DNA from: Cupriavidus taiwanensis
GTDB taxonomy: Bacteria > Pseudomonadota > Gammaproteobacteria > Burkholderiales > Burkholderiaceae
DNA length: 49,994 nt
Assembly (NCBI RefSeq): GCF_900249755.1
Contig: NZ_LT976855.1
Coordinates: forward strand, 1-49,994
Reading direction: 5' to 3'
The translations under genes were made by a program, and so were the position numbers. The notes beneath the pieces were generated by a model. The model worked only from the letters and a program-made list of their open reading frames with translations, had not been told where the DNA came from and ran no database searches. This document shows, in pieces, positions 25,529 through 34,658 of this stretch (positions are counted from its first letter, which is position 1; each line of letters opens with the position of its first letter).

Positions 25529-28500
25529 TGTGATTCCTCCTGAGGTGTGAGGTTGGGGGAAAGGGAAGCCTGCTTGATCTGACGGCGGCGTAGCAGCAGA
25601 TACACCGCCGGGACCACAAACATGGACAGCAGCGGCGCCGTCACCATGCCGCCGACCATCGGTGCAGCGATGCGCTGCATCACTTCTGAGCCGGTTCCGT
25701 GCGACCACATGATCGGAAGCAGGCCGGCCAGAATTACAGCTACGGTCATCGCTTTCGGGCGCACACGCAGCACGGCGCCTTCCTGGATGGCATCGAGCAG
25801 GGCCGCAAGACTGTTTTGCCCATCCTCGAGCCGTTCCTGCCAGGCATGCTTCAGATAGAGCAGCATGATGACGCCGAATTCCGCAGCGACCCCGGCCAGT
25901 GCAATGAAGCCGACAATCCCGGCCACCGACAGGTTGTATCCCAGCAGATAGAGTAGCCAGAAGCCGCCGATTAAGGCCAGCGGTAGAGTGCCCATGATGA
26001 GCAGCGCCTCATCCAGCCGGCCGAATACCAGGTAGAGCAAGACGAAGATGATCAGCAGGGTGAACGGGACCACTACCTTCAGCTTCGCGGTGGCGCGCTC
26101 GAGATACTCGAATTGTCCCGACCAGCTCAGGGAGTACCCGGCTGGCATCGGGACGGCTCTGGCGACTGCCACCTGCATGTCTTGCACGGCAGAGCGCAGG
26201 TCCCTGCCGCGAATGTCGACGTAGATCCACCCGGAGAGCCGCGCATTTTCACTGCGCAACATGGGCGGCCCTTGCACAACCTGGATGCGCGCAACGTCGG
26301 CCAGCGTGATTTGCAGCCCCTTGTCGGTCACGATCGGTAGTCTGCGCAGTTGCTCGATGGAGTCCCGATAGTCGCGCGGATACCTGACATTGATCGGAAA
26401 GCGCGCAAGCCCGTCGACCACTTCGCCGACGTTTTCGCCACCGATGGCCGACGAGACGATCGCCTGAACGTCGTCAATGTTCAGGCCATACCGGCCCGCA
26501 GCCGCCCGGTCGATATCGACGTCGATGTACCGCCCGCCAGTGAGCCGCTCGGCCAGCGCGGAGGTGACTCCGGGAACCGACTTGACGGCCTCCTCGATGC
26601 GCGTGGCCAGTCGATCGATTTCCTTCAGGTCCGTACCGGCGACCTTGATCCCCACCGGGCTTTTGATGCCGGTGGCGAGCATGTCGATGCGGTTGCGGAT
26701 CGGTGGCACCCAGATGTTGGACAGCCCTGGCACCCTGACGACCCGATCGAGCTCCTCCACCAGCTTGTCGGTGGTCATGCCGGCACGCCATTGGTCCTTG
26801 GGCTTGAACTGGACGGTGGTCTCGAACATCTCGATCGGCGCCGGATCGGTGGCGGTATCGGCGCGGCCCGCCTTGCCGTACACCGTCGCGACCTCTGGCA
26901 CTGTCTTGATGAGCCGATCAGTCTGCTGCAGGAGCTGGGAGGCCTTGCCTGCGGAAAGGCCCGACAACGCAGAGGGCATGTAGAGCAGATCGCCTTCATC
27001 CAGGGGCGGCATGAATTCGCCGCCAATGCGCATAATGGGCCACGCGGTGGCGATCAGCAGCACGGCGGCGATCGCCAGCGTGGTCTTCGGATACGTGAGC
27101 ACCTTGCCGAGCAATGGCTGGTAGCCGCGAATCAGCCAGCGATTGAGCGGATTGGCCTGCTCCGACGGAATTTTTCCGCGGATCATGTAACCCATCAGCA
27201 CCGGTACCAAGGTGACGGACAATCCGGCAGCGGCTGCCATGGAATAGGTCTTGGTGAAGGCCAGCGGCGAGAAGAGCCGGCCCTCCTGCGCCTCCAGCGT
27301 GAACACCGGAATGAACGACAACGTGATGATCAGCAGCGAGAAGAACAGGGCCGGCCCAACCTCGGCGGCAGATTTGCCGATGACGCGCCAGTGTTCATGG
27401 GCGCTGAGTTCGCGCTGCGGATTGTCGGCATGCCAGTGCTCGAGATGCTTGTGCGCGTTCTCGATCATGACCACCGCGGCATCGACCATCGCGCCGATGG
27501 CGATGGCAATCCCACCCAGCGACATGATGTTGGCATTGACGCCCTGGTAGCGCATCACCAGGAAGGCGGCCAGCACGCCCAGCGGTAGCGAGACGATGGC
27601 CACCAGCGCCGAGCGCAGGTGAAACAGGAACACCAGGCAGACCAGCGCCACGACCGCAAATTCCTCGATCAGCTTGGTGGTGAGATTGGCCACCGCCCGC
27701 TTGATCAGTGCCGAGCGGTCGTACGTCGTAACGATCTCGACGCCCTTGGGCAGGCTCTTCTGTAGGGTGGCGAGCTTGGCCTTGACCGCTTCAATGGTCT
27801 CCAGGGCGTTCTTGCCCGAGCGCAGCACGATGACGCCGCCGGCCACTTCGCCCTGGCCATTCAGCTCGGCAATGCCACGCCGCATCTCGGGGCCGAGCTG
27901 CACAGTGGCAACGTCACCCAGCCGTACCGGGATGCCGGCGTCGCTGGTGACCAGCGGAATCTGGCGAAAGTCGTCCAGCGTTTTCAGATAGCCGGTCGCC
28001 CGCACCATGTACTCCGCTTCGCCCAACTCCAGCACCGAGCCGCCGGTTTCCTGGTTGGCGCCCTTGAGCGCTGCCAGCACCTTGGCCTGCGATAGGTTAT
28101 AGGCGCGCAGTCGATCCGGCATCAGCACGATCTGGTATTGCTTGACCATGCCGCCGAGCGAGGCCACTTCGGCGACGTTGGGCAGGGACTTGAGCTCGAA
28201 GCGCAGGAACCAGTCCTGCAGCCCCCGTAGCTGGCTGAGGTCATGCTGGCCGGTCTTGTCCACCAAGGCATACTCATAGATCCAGCCGACGCCGGTTGCA
28301 TCGGGACCGAGCGCGGGCTTGGCTGCCGCCGGCAGCCGCGACTGCACCTGATTCAGGTACTCGAGCACGCGCGAGCGCGCCCAGTACAGGTCCGTGCCGT
28401 CTTCGAACAGCACATAGACATAGGAGTCACCGAAGAACGAGTAGCCGCGCACGGTCTTGGCGCCGGGCACCGATAGCATGGTCGTGGTGAGCGGATAGGT

Positions 28501-28695
28501 CACCTGGTTTTCCACGATCTGCGGCGCCTGGCCAGGGAAGGGCGTGCGGATGATCACTTGCACGTCGGACAGGTCTGGCAGCGCGTCAAGCGGCGTACTC
28601 TGTACCGCCCAAAGCCCCCAGGCGGTCACCATGACCGTGGCGAGCAGCACCAGGAAGCGATTGCGGATGGAGGCGAGGATGAGCCGGGCAATCAT
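25525..28695 (-). CDS. cusA: CusA, heavy-metal RND pump of the Cu/Ag class
   Basis: A 1056-residue inner-membrane proton antiporter that expels periplasmic and cytoplasmic Cu(I)/Ag(I). It is closely similar to E. coli CusA as I remember it: TM4 reads IAIGAMVDAAVVMIENAH, with the proton-relay Asp. The three periplasmic methionines are kept at the same positions as in E. coli: Met573 (LLYMPS), Met623 (IEMFET) and Met672 (RIDMLATG). The start overlaps the cusB stop by 4 bases. An antisense open frame of 412 codons within it is a shadow. Confidence 0.97.
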   Translation of the reverse strand: MIARLILASIRNRFLVLLATVMVTAWGLWAVQSTPLDALPDLSDVQVIIRTPFPGQAPQIVENQVTYPLTTTMLSVPGAKTVRGYSFFGDSYVYVLFEDGTDLYWARSRVLEYLNQVQSRLPAAAKPALGPDATGVGWIYEYALVDKTGQHDLSQLRGLQDWFLRFELKSLPNVAEVASLGGMVKQYQIVLMPDRLRAYNLSQAKVLAALKGANQETGGSVLELGEAEYMVRATGYLKTLDDFRQIPLVTSDAGIPVRLGDVATVQLGPEMRRGIAELNGQGEVAGGVIVLRSGKNALETIEAVKAKLATLQKSLPKGVEIVTTYDRSALIKRAVANLTTKLIEEFAVVALVCLVFLFHLRSALVAIVSLPLGVLAAFLVMRYQGVNANIMSLGGIAIAIGAMVDAAVVMIENAHKHLEHWHADNPQRELSAHEHWRVIGKSAAEVGPALFFSLLIITLSFIPVFTLEAQEGRLFSPLAFTKTYSMAAAAGLSVTLVPVLMGYMIRGKIPSEQANPLNRWLIRGYQPLLGKVLTYPKTTLAIAAVLLIATAWPIMRIGGEFMPPLDEGDLLYMPSALSGLSAGKASQLLQQTDRLIKTVPEVATVYGKAGRADTATDPAPIEMFETTVQFKPKDQWRAGMTTDKLVEELDRVVRVPGLSNIWVPPIRNRIDMLATGIKSPVGIKVAGTDLKEIDRLATRIEEAVKSVPGVTSALAERLTGGRYIDVDIDRAAAGRYGLNIDDVQAIVSSAIGGENVGEVVDGLARFPINVRYPRDYRDSIEQLRRLPIVTDKGLQITLADVARIQVVQGPPMLRSENARLSGWIYVDIRGRDLRSAVQDMQVAVARAVPMPAGYSLSWSGQFEYLERATAKLKVVVPFTLLIIFVLLYLVFGRLDEALLIMGTLPLALIGGFWLLYLLGYNLSVAGIVGFIALAGVAAEFGVIMLLYLKHAWQERLEDGQNSLAALLDAIQEGAVLRVRPKAMTVAVILAGLLPIMWSHGTGSEVMQRIAAPMVGGMVTAPLLSMFVVPAVYLLLRRRQIKQASLSPNLTPQEESQ

Positions 28696-30260
28696 GGCTT
28701 CGCTCCTGCAACGGCGGCGGCCGACTCGACCGCGGACAGGGTCGCCACGCCGTCCTTGTCCAGTCCGAAGCGGAACCGGACCTGATCCCCTGGCTTGAAT
28801 CCCTTGGGCATGCCGGCTGGCGGCGCGGCAAACTCCATCGTCATGGCGCCCCACTGCGCCGACGGAATGGGGCCATGGGAGATCGTCATGCTCTGCTCGG
28901 TGACGGTCTCGATCCGGCCGACGCCTTGATGTTCCGGCCCGGGCGCTGCAGCGGCGCCAGGCGCCGACGCGCCGGCTGCAGAGGCGGCCGTGGGCGCGGT
29001 CATGCGCTGCGCGGTGCCGCGCAGGCTCGCCTCCGAGTCGATCAGGAACTGTCCGGACACGACCACCTTCTGGCCCGCTTTGAGGCCCTCAATGACTTCG
29101 GTTTGGCCGCCTGCAGCCGCGCCGGTCTTGACCTCCACGGGGCTGAACCCGCCCTGGCCGGATGCCACCATCGCGACCGTGCGTGTGCCGGTACGGATCA
29201 GCGCCTCGGTGGGCACGAGCAGGCGATCCGGCCCAGGAGCGGCGTCAAAGCGCACCGAGACAAACATGCCGGGCAAGAGCTGACGGGCCTTGTTCTGCAA
29301 TTCGATGCGCACCTTGACCGTGCGGGTACCGGCGCTGATATCTGGCAGGATGGCGTCGACCTTGCCCGACAGCGTCTGGCCGGGCAAGGCTGCCGCGGTG
29401 GCCGACACGGTCTGGCCGGGCCGCAACGGGGCGGCCTGACTCTCAGGCACCTCGGCGATCACCCAAACGGTTGCTAGGCTCGCAATGCGAAACAGGGTCG
29501 TTCCCGGCGAAACCGTCATGCCATCGCGCGCACCGATTTCGGTGACGATGCCGTCGACCGAACTGGTGACCGTCAGCCGCGGCTGCAGTTTGCCGGTGGA
29601 CTGCACCAACCGGATATGACTCTCGGTCATGCCCACCTGACGCATGCGCGCAATGGCGGCCTCGCGCAGCTCGCGCTGGAGGCTGCCGTCCATCCGGCTC
29701 ACGGCCAGATATTCCTCCTGCGCCGCGACCCATTCCGGCGCATAGATTTGCGCCAACGCTTGACCTTTGCTGACCGGATCGAGGGTGGTCCGAGCGTACG
29801 CGTGCTCCACGAATCCGCTGGTGCGGGCCTGCAGCACTTCGATGCTGCGTTCATTGAACGCGACATTGCCCGGCACTTGAAGTGCGGCCTCGAGTCGGCC
29901 GGTCTTCACCTCGATCGTGCGGATGCCAAGGTTCTGTGTCACGCGGCTGTCGATGGTGACGGCCGCGCCGCCGCTGGCTTCTTCGTACACCGGCGACAAC
30001 GGCATATCCATGTACGGCGACTTGCCCGGCTTGTCAAAGCGCTGTCCGGGCACCATCGGGTCGTGCCAGTAGAGAATGCGCTTGCCAGTTTTCGGGTCAA
30101 TGTCCCCAGCCTTGAGGGCGGCACCGCTGGCGCTGCTGCCAGAGGTTGCCGACGCGGGCGACTGCTGGCGCCCTTGCTGTTGACCGAGGTAATAGGCAGC
30201 CCCAACGCTTGCCACCACCATCAGGCCTGCCACCGTCCGTGCAATCGTGGTCTTGTTCAT
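28692..30260 (-). CDS. cusB: CusB periplasmic adaptor with a fused C-terminal CusF domain
   Basis: A 522-residue membrane-fusion protein. A signal anchor at about 8-25 is followed by a heavy-metal-binding domain (KRILYWHDPMVPGQRFDKPGKSPYMDMPL, quoted in parts: YWHDPM and YMDMPL). The barrel-sandwich, alpha-hairpin and beta-barrel regions come next (to about 410). The last 80 residues form a CusF-like domain with His462 (ISHGPI), Trp470 and the GAMTM methionines intact, as in SilB-type adaptors. It links CusA to CusC and probably receives metal itself. It overlaps cusA and cusC by 4 bases each. Confidence 0.95.
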   Translation of the reverse strand: MNKTTIARTVAGLMVVASVGAAYYLGQQQGRQQSPASATSGSSASGAALKAGDIDPKTGKRILYWHDPMVPGQRFDKPGKSPYMDMPLSPVYEEASGGAAVTIDSRVTQNLGIRTIEVKTGRLEAALQVPGNVAFNERSIEVLQARTSGFVEHAYARTTLDPVSKGQALAQIYAPEWVAAQEEYLAVSRMDGSLQRELREAAIARMRQVGMTESHIRLVQSTGKLQPRLTVTSSVDGIVTEIGARDGMTVSPGTTLFRIASLATVWVIAEVPESQAAPLRPGQTVSATAAALPGQTLSGKVDAILPDISAGTRTVKVRIELQNKARQLLPGMFVSVRFDAAPGPDRLLVPTEALIRTGTRTVAMVASGQGGFSPVEVKTGAAAGGQTEVIEGLKAGQKVVVSGQFLIDSEASLRGTAQRMTAPTAASAAGASAPGAAAAPGPEHQGVGRIETVTEQSMTISHGPIPSAQWGAMTMEFAAPPAGMPKGFKPGDQVRFRFGLDKDGVATLSAVESAAAVAGAKP

Positions 30261-31564
30261 GGTTGAGCTCCTTGCAGTGACGTGGGCTGGACTGCGGTGG
30301 GTAACGGCATCAGGAAGGTCAGGTCCGCCCAGAGTCGGGCGGTGGCGGCCTCAAGTTTGAGGCGCTCAAGCGAAATATTGAGCGCCTTGCGGCTGGCATC
30401 GGCCACGGCGGTCAGGGTGCCGGCACCCGCTCGATAGGCAGTCAGGGCCGCTTCGGTCTGTGCCTTGGCCAGCGGCACCGTGGTGCTCCGATAGCGCTCG
30501 AGCCGCGCCTGGCTGAGCGCCAGCTCTGCCTGCTTGCCGCGCAACTGCCCGAGCAAGCCGCGGCGTACGACTTCGGCTTGCGCGCGCGCGGCGTCGGCCT
30601 GCGCAAGCTTTGCGGCCAGTTCCCGATCCTGGCGATGCTTCTGGTCCCAGGGAAGCGGCAGTGAGACGTTGAGCGAAACCATGTTGGAGTAGGCGGGGCC
30701 GCGCTGGCTGTACATCAGTTCCACGCTCACATCCGGGATCTTGTTCTCCCGAGCGACCCGGCTTTCCGCCTCGGCGACGCCAACCTGTGCCTCGGCCGCC
30801 GCCACCTCCGGCAGTTGCGCCACGCCGCCGGCATCCAAGGTATTGAGCCAGGCCGGCGCCTCAAAGCCAGGGGGTTCGGCCAGGGGAAGTTCTGCAGCCT
30901 CGCCCACCCAGCGTCGCAGCATCGCTCGGGCTGATACCAGTGCGGCGCGGGCCTCGTCTTCGCGATCTTGCAGTTGACGGAGCTCCAGTTCGGCGGCCAG
31001 GATGTCGGCACGGGAGCCGCGGTTGCCGCGATAGGCGGCCTGCGCCGCGTCTACCATCAGCTTGATGGATTGCGCTTGCTCATTGAGCACGCTGTAGGCA
31101 CGTTCGGCGTTCCAGCGGTCCAGCCAGGCCGTCGCGGCGCCGCGCTGCACCGTCGCCAGCGCCGCCGTACGCTGGGCCTCTGCCGAAGACGCCTCGGCTT
31201 CGAAGCGCTGGGCGCGAGCCTCACGCTTGGCCGATCGCGTGAACTCCTGCATCAGGCTGATCGAGCGCATCGTCATCGATTCCGTGCCGAGGGAAAACCG
31301 GTCGGGTCCGTTCGCCGGCACGTTATTGACGCCAACCTTCAGGACTGGGTCAGGTAACTGCCGGCCAGCCACCGCCATCTCGATGGCGGACTGGACCGCC
31401 GAGTGCGATGTTTCGGCATCCGTCGAGTGGGAAGACGCGAGCGCCACGGCTTCCTGCAAGGAGAGTGCGGCCGCGGGTTGCGCCCATCCGGGATGGGCAG
31501 CGGCGAACAGCGTAAGGGCGAGCGTCAGATGGCACCCATACGCAAAGGGAAAACGCAAATGCAT
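30257..31564 (-). CDS. cusC: CusC-type outer membrane efflux channel (TolC family)
   Basis: A 435-residue outer-membrane factor starting at MHLRFPFAYG (AGCGGAGG 5-12 nt upstream). The signal peptide ends at about residue 28 (GWAQP). Two OEP repeats form the long helical barrel (AERAYSVLNEQAQSIKLM, then AQVGVAEAESRVARE). There is no lipobox cysteine, unlike E. coli CusC. First gene of the tight cusCBAF run. Confidence 0.92.
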   Translation of the reverse strand: MHLRFPFAYGCHLTLALTLFAAAHPGWAQPAAALSLQEAVALASSHSTDAETSHSAVQSAIEMAVAGRQLPDPVLKVGVNNVPANGPDRFSLGTESMTMRSISLMQEFTRSAKREARAQRFEAEASSAEAQRTAALATVQRGAATAWLDRWNAERAYSVLNEQAQSIKLMVDAAQAAYRGNRGSRADILAAELELRQLQDREDEARAALVSARAMLRRWVGEAAELPLAEPPGFEAPAWLNTLDAGGVAQLPEVAAAEAQVGVAEAESRVARENKIPDVSVELMYSQRGPAYSNMVSLNVSLPLPWDQKHRQDRELAAKLAQADAARAQAEVVRRGLLGQLRGKQAELALSQARLERYRSTTVPLAKAQTEAALTAYRAGAGTLTAVADASRKALNISLERLKLEAATARLWADLTFLMPLPTAVQPTSLQGAQP

Positions 31565-31637
31565 AAAGCCTCCGCTAAGCAACGACCACCCTGAACACCA
31601 TGGTTTCAGGGCACGATAGCAAGCATTGCTTCGGAGG

Positions 31638-32036
31638 CTAGTTTCGGAAACAGCAGTGGAGAATGGGCAGGGGGCGAGGGGGCGCGCGCGGCACCGCGTC
31701 GGCGTAGACCGCTCGCTGGCTGACGAATATCGGCACCATCGCCGGCTCAACCAGATTGACAAGCACGGGCTGGAACGCAGGAATCTGCGGGCTGGGGTGG
31801 TCGGCCGACTTGGAGCCAAGCTGGCAGTGCTCCAGGCACAAGCCATCATGGGCAGCCGGCGCTTCGGCCTTCTGCGTCATCTCGGGACAGGACTCCGTCA
31901 TCCCGGCCATGTCCGCCATGCCGTCCATCGAATACCGGCTGCCCGCGCAGGCGTAGGCGGCCGCTGCCAGCTGAACTGTCAGGAATGTACTCAGCAGGAA
32001 GGCGGCAAGCCAAAGCCGGCGAAAACGGGTACGCAC
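31638..32036 (-). CDS. cusD: Exported Met/Cys/His-containing protein in CusD/SilD position
   Basis: A 132-residue exported protein with a signal peptide (1-28). Met/Asp-rich SMDGMADMAGM and cysteines in TESCPEM, CLEHCQL and the terminal LHCCFRN suit copper or silver binding. Its place 73 bp upstream of cusC matches the small cusD/silD genes of Cupriavidus as I recall them; the name is by position, not by demonstrated homology. A proline-rich C-terminus (RAPPRPLP) resembles the end of other small exported proteins of this region. Confidence 0.6.
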   Translation of the reverse strand: MRTRFRRLWLAAFLLSTFLTVQLAAAAYACAGSRYSMDGMADMAGMTESCPEMTQKAEAPAAHDGLCLEHCQLGSKSADHPSPQIPAFQPVLVNLVEPAMVPIFVSQRAVYADAVPRAPPRPLPILHCCFRN

Positions 32037-32196
32037 GTTGAAGATGTCCGATTTGAGCCGAATGGTAGCAGCGTTTGGCCGCTTTCGGCACTTTGCCCTC
32101 GCGGCCGTTTGCCGCAGATCAAATGCAGACGGGGTAGCCCATCCGGGGAGCGTTCCGGCGAGCCACGCAAACTAGCTCGCCGGTTTCCAGGCTCGG

Positions 32197-32394
32197 TTAC
32201 TTGGGCTGCCCCAACATTTCGCGGCACTTTTGCATCATCGCCGCGTGGTCCTCCGTCTGCTGTTTTTGTTGTTGCGCCTCAGCCCGCTTGGCATTACGAG
32301 CCTTTTCGATCACATACCAGTCCGGACCGGCGACCGCTGACAGCGAGAGCCCCAGGGCGACGGCGCCCCCTAGCGCGTGAAGAAAGAATTTCAT
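32197..32394 (-). CDS. Small exported charged protein
   Basis: A 65-residue protein with a signal peptide (MKFFLHALGGAVALGLSLSAVA) and a mature part of about 43 residues that is a charged helix (YVIEKARNAKRAEAQQQKQQ) ending in MMQKCREMLGQ. GGAAC lies a few bases upstream. It lies between exported genes upstream of cusC on the same strand and is probably co-transcribed. Function unknown. Confidence 0.6.
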   Translation of the reverse strand: MKFFLHALGGAVALGLSLSAVAGPDWYVIEKARNAKRAEAQQQKQQTEDHAAMMQKCREMLGQPK

Positions 32395-32532
32395 GATGTT
32401 CCTCGTTCTGGGTATGCAGCGCGCCGCCTAAACCCACCAGCGAGCGGCAGGCGACACTGCAAATGTCGAAATCAGACAGGAGCACGTTGGTGCGATGGCA
32501 CCCAGTGCCGCACCCTGCCGTGCGGGACCGCC

Positions 32533-32934
32533 CTACAGACAGAACCGTTTGGGCGGGCGCTCGAGGCGAGGCGGAACGACGGAGCGATATGCGAACTCCG
32601 GATGCGCGACCAACACGCTGGTCCATGCATCCGTGGCGGCGGCGGTGGCCAACGGCGTGCCCGCGAGGATTGCACAAGCGGAAATCGTGCAGGGAAGACG
32701 AGATGGGCCGCTGACATGTCGGTCATCGGCGCAACTGAATTGACTGACGCAGTCATGGGGACTGCCGCTCTCGACACTGGCTTGCGCCGCTTGAGCAGGT
32801 ATGTGTGCTGGCATTTGAGCGATGCCAGCGATACAGCAGCTGTCCAACGGCCCGGCCTGAGCCCGCAGGGGCAAAGCCAGCGCCAGGGTCAGCAGCACGA
32901 CGAGACGCCAAAGGCGATTCATGGGCTTACACAT
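32533..32934 (-). CDS. Exported cysteine-rich protein, DUF2946-like
   Basis: A 133-residue protein; the ATG at 32934 has GGAGGGG 6 nt upstream (32922 is an alternative). Signal peptide about 5-30 (RLVVLLTLALALPLRAQA). The mature part has DSCCIAG, HDCVSQFSC and LPCTISACAI and ends PPRLERPPKRFCL; this ending and size recall DUF2946-type exported proteins found near copper genes. Probably periplasmic; a metal-binding role is inferred from the cysteines. Confidence 0.6.
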   Translation of the reverse strand: MCKPMNRLWRLVVLLTLALALPLRAQAGPLDSCCIAGIAQMPAHIPAQAAQASVESGSPHDCVSQFSCADDRHVSGPSRLPCTISACAILAGTPLATAAATDAWTSVLVAHPEFAYRSVVPPRLERPPKRFCL

Positions 32935-32995
32935 TGGGCCCCTCCGAGCCGACGTGCGGTAGCGCCGTCGCGGGAACCATATTGAGTATGGAACT

Positions 32996-33214
32996 TCATC
33001 TTGCGCGAGACACGGTTGAGTCCGACATGGCGCTGCCCGCAGGGCAGTTCGACGCGAACGACAGGTAGACCTCGTCGAGCATGCGATGCTTGTCGCCGGC
33101 CAATTGTTCCAGGGCAGCCAGGAGGTGCTCGGCCACGCCGTACTGCTGCTGTGCGCATGCCAGACGGAACGCGGCGAACACGTCATCAAATAACGTTGGC
33201 GTTGCAGTCGTCAT
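32996..33214 (-). CDS. Small helical cytoplasmic protein, first gene after the CueR-type promoter
   Basis: A 72-residue protein (TLFDDVFAAFRLACAQQQYG, then HLLAALEQLAGDKHRMLDEVYL) with no signal peptide. GGGGA lies upstream of the ATG. The frame starts about 64 bases downstream of the -10 of a MerR-type promoter (33278-33308), so it would be the first gene of a copper-induced transcript leading to the cus genes. I do not recognise the family. Confidence 0.55.
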   Translation of the reverse strand: MTTATPTLFDDVFAAFRLACAQQQYGVAEHLLAALEQLAGDKHRMLDEVYLSFASNCPAGSAMSDSTVSRAR

Positions 33215-33277
33215 GCATTCCCCGCTGGATGCGTGGTTCGGCCAAGGCGTGATCGCCGCGATGCCGTCCTCATTTGC

Positions 33278-33308
33278 ACTATGGACCTTCCCACGGGGGT
33301 AAGGTCAA
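33278..33308 (-). promoter_or_regulatory. CueR/MerR-type promoter with 19-bp spacer, facing the cus region
   Basis: On the minus strand: -35 TTGACC (33308-33303), 19-bp spacer, -10 CATAGT (33283-33278). The spacer carries a dyad ACCTT-N11-AAGGT, the arrangement twisted into activity by MerR-family regulators. The half-sites resemble the CueR sites of copper promoters. The activator gene is not in this window. Confidence 0.7.
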
Positions 33309-33442
33309 GCAGTGCGTAGGCTGGCGTCGCGCGTCGATTGAAGACGACCGGTAAGCGCCACCCATGCGCAGGCGCTAGGCGTCAGGCTGGTGTAGAGAGC
33401 GAACCCGCCGTGAATCGCCCCGGCATTCGCGGCGCATGCGTT

Positions 33443-33655
33443 TCAAAACCGTCGATGCATACACGGTCCACTTCCGGCACTGAGGCGTAACACGCAGTCA
33501 CGCCACGGATCCGAGTCTTTCTGATAGCCGAGCTTTTCGCAAGCAGGCCCCTCAACGCGTAATGAGGTCTCCATATCGCGCTCGGCGTGCGCGGTACGTT
33601 CAGCGACGGTCGCGCACCCGGACAACATGACGGTAATGAGTAATAAGACACGCAT
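33443..33655 (-). CDS. Small putative lipoprotein
   Basis: A 70-residue protein with a lipoprotein signal (LLLITVMLSGC, lipobox LSGC at about residue 13). The mature part is short and charged, with two more cysteines (GPACEKLGY, WRDCVLRL) that could form a disulfide. AAGGAG lies 7-8 nt upstream. The function is unknown. It is separate from the cus-region promoter, which lies downstream of its stop. Confidence 0.6.
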   Translation of the reverse strand: MRVLLLITVMLSGCATVAERTAHAERDMETSLRVEGPACEKLGYQKDSDPWRDCVLRLSAGSGPCMHRRF

Positions 33656-33807
33656 GAATTTCTCCTTTGCTCCTAGATGAAGGGAGTCCGTTGCGGTGGT
33701 CCAGGGCGCGACACGACCGGGAACCAGCGAAGCGGTGTGCAAACGGCGATGCCGTTATCGTGAATCTAGGTTCTGATTGCTTTTGCACCAAGATCTGCCT
33801 TTGCAGA

Positions 33808-33830
33808 ATGGCCCGCTGCGGGCCATCTTT
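33808..33830 (+). terminator. Hairpin with short T-run
   Basis: ATGGCCC (33808-33814), loop GCTGC, GGGCCAT (33820-33826), then CTTT. The T-run is short. It lies in the gap between divergent genes, with no clear plus-strand gene before it. Confidence 0.4.
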
Positions 33831-33947
33831 CAGCGACCTTACTTCAGATTGCTATGCAATTACCCAACCATTTCAAGCTGGTCATCCATGTTCGGTTGGG
33901 CTTTCGTCCCAATGATGTTCCTCGGCTGACATTCACGACCAGCTCGT

Positions 33948-34048
33948 ATTACGCGACCATTACGTGCAGGAAATTTTTTCTGTGTTGTCTTGGCCTGGCA
34001 GCAAGCGTTTCCGTTTGGAAATTGCCGCCATCATTACCCGAGCATTAC
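33948..34048 (+). promoter_or_regulatory. Two OmpR-type direct-repeat boxes upstream of the 34189 gene
   Basis: ATTAC at 33948-33952 and 33959-33963, and again at 34033-34037 and 34044-34048: both pairs are ATTAC-N6-ATTAC with an 11-bp period, the spacing favoured by OmpR/CopR/CzcR-type response regulators. They lie 140-240 bp upstream of the 34189 gene. A third, inverted-orientation version lies at 36380-36395. Confidence 0.5.
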
Positions 34049-34188
34049 GCGGCAGTCATCAAATTCGACTCGCGCGTCATTGCCAGGGCAATAGCGTTAC
34101 AAGCGCTCACATTTGTAGGGAAACGCGAACACTGCCGGCAATGCAGAAGTCGTATGCTCCCACCCTCTACACATGCAAAGGAGAAAAC

Positions 34189-34491
34189 ATGAAAAAGCTT
34201 CCAATCCTGGTCGGCACCGCGCTGGTCATCGGGTTCAGTTACGCCAATGCGCAGACGCATGTCTACACGCATGATGGCTATGGTCGGGCAGGCCTCTACC
34301 CGTCACGGCCGGCGCCTGCCGCTGTGCACGTCGTGCCCGCGGTTGCGGTGGTACATGATGCGCAGCCCTCGTACGGGCATGGCACTGCGCTGCGCGAGGC
34401 GCATCGCCAGCCGCGCCACGGCATCGAACATGGGCGACGTGAGCCTGAGCGCCGCCGGCACAATGCCGCTCACGGTTCACGCGGCCACTGA
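34189..34491 (+). CDS. Small exported His/Arg-rich protein
   Basis: A 100-residue protein: signal peptide (residues 1-21, MKKLPILVGTALVIGFSYANA) and a mature part rich in His, Arg, Pro and Ala (VYTHDGYGR, PSYGHGTALREAHRQPRHG, RRRHNAAHGSRGH). AAAGGAG lies 6-8 nt before the ATG. The histidines suggest periplasmic metal binding; there is no recognised domain. OmpR-type boxes lie upstream, which would put it under a metal-responsive two-component system. Confidence 0.65.
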   Translation: MKKLPILVGTALVIGFSYANAQTHVYTHDGYGRAGLYPSRPAPAAVHVVPAVAVVHDAQPSYGHGTALREAHRQPRHGIEHGRREPERRRHNAAHGSRGH

Positions 34492-34529
34492 CGCACTCGC
34501 CTGTCATATTGATTGCCCGCAGGCGTGCC

Positions 34530-34553
34530 GACGCCGGTAGTGACGCCGGCGTC
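34530..34553 (+). terminator. Hairpin after the 34189 gene
   Basis: GACGCCGG (34530-34537), 8-base loop, CCGGCGTC (34546-34553); a perfect 8-bp stem followed by CGTTGGAAAAAG rather than T-run, so on the plus strand it is a weak candidate. Confidence 0.45.
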
Positions 34554-34658
34554 CGTTGGAAAAAGTCAGGGGAAGCGCTGCGTCTGTCATGTCCCCGTCA
34601 TTCTACTGACAGGCGGCTCGTATAGACTCCCGACTCAATTGATGCTTGATGCCGCCGG

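Noticed and set aside
26350..27588. 412-codon plus-strand open frame
   Set aside because: It lies wholly antisense to cusA, has no domain, and is a GC-rich shadow.
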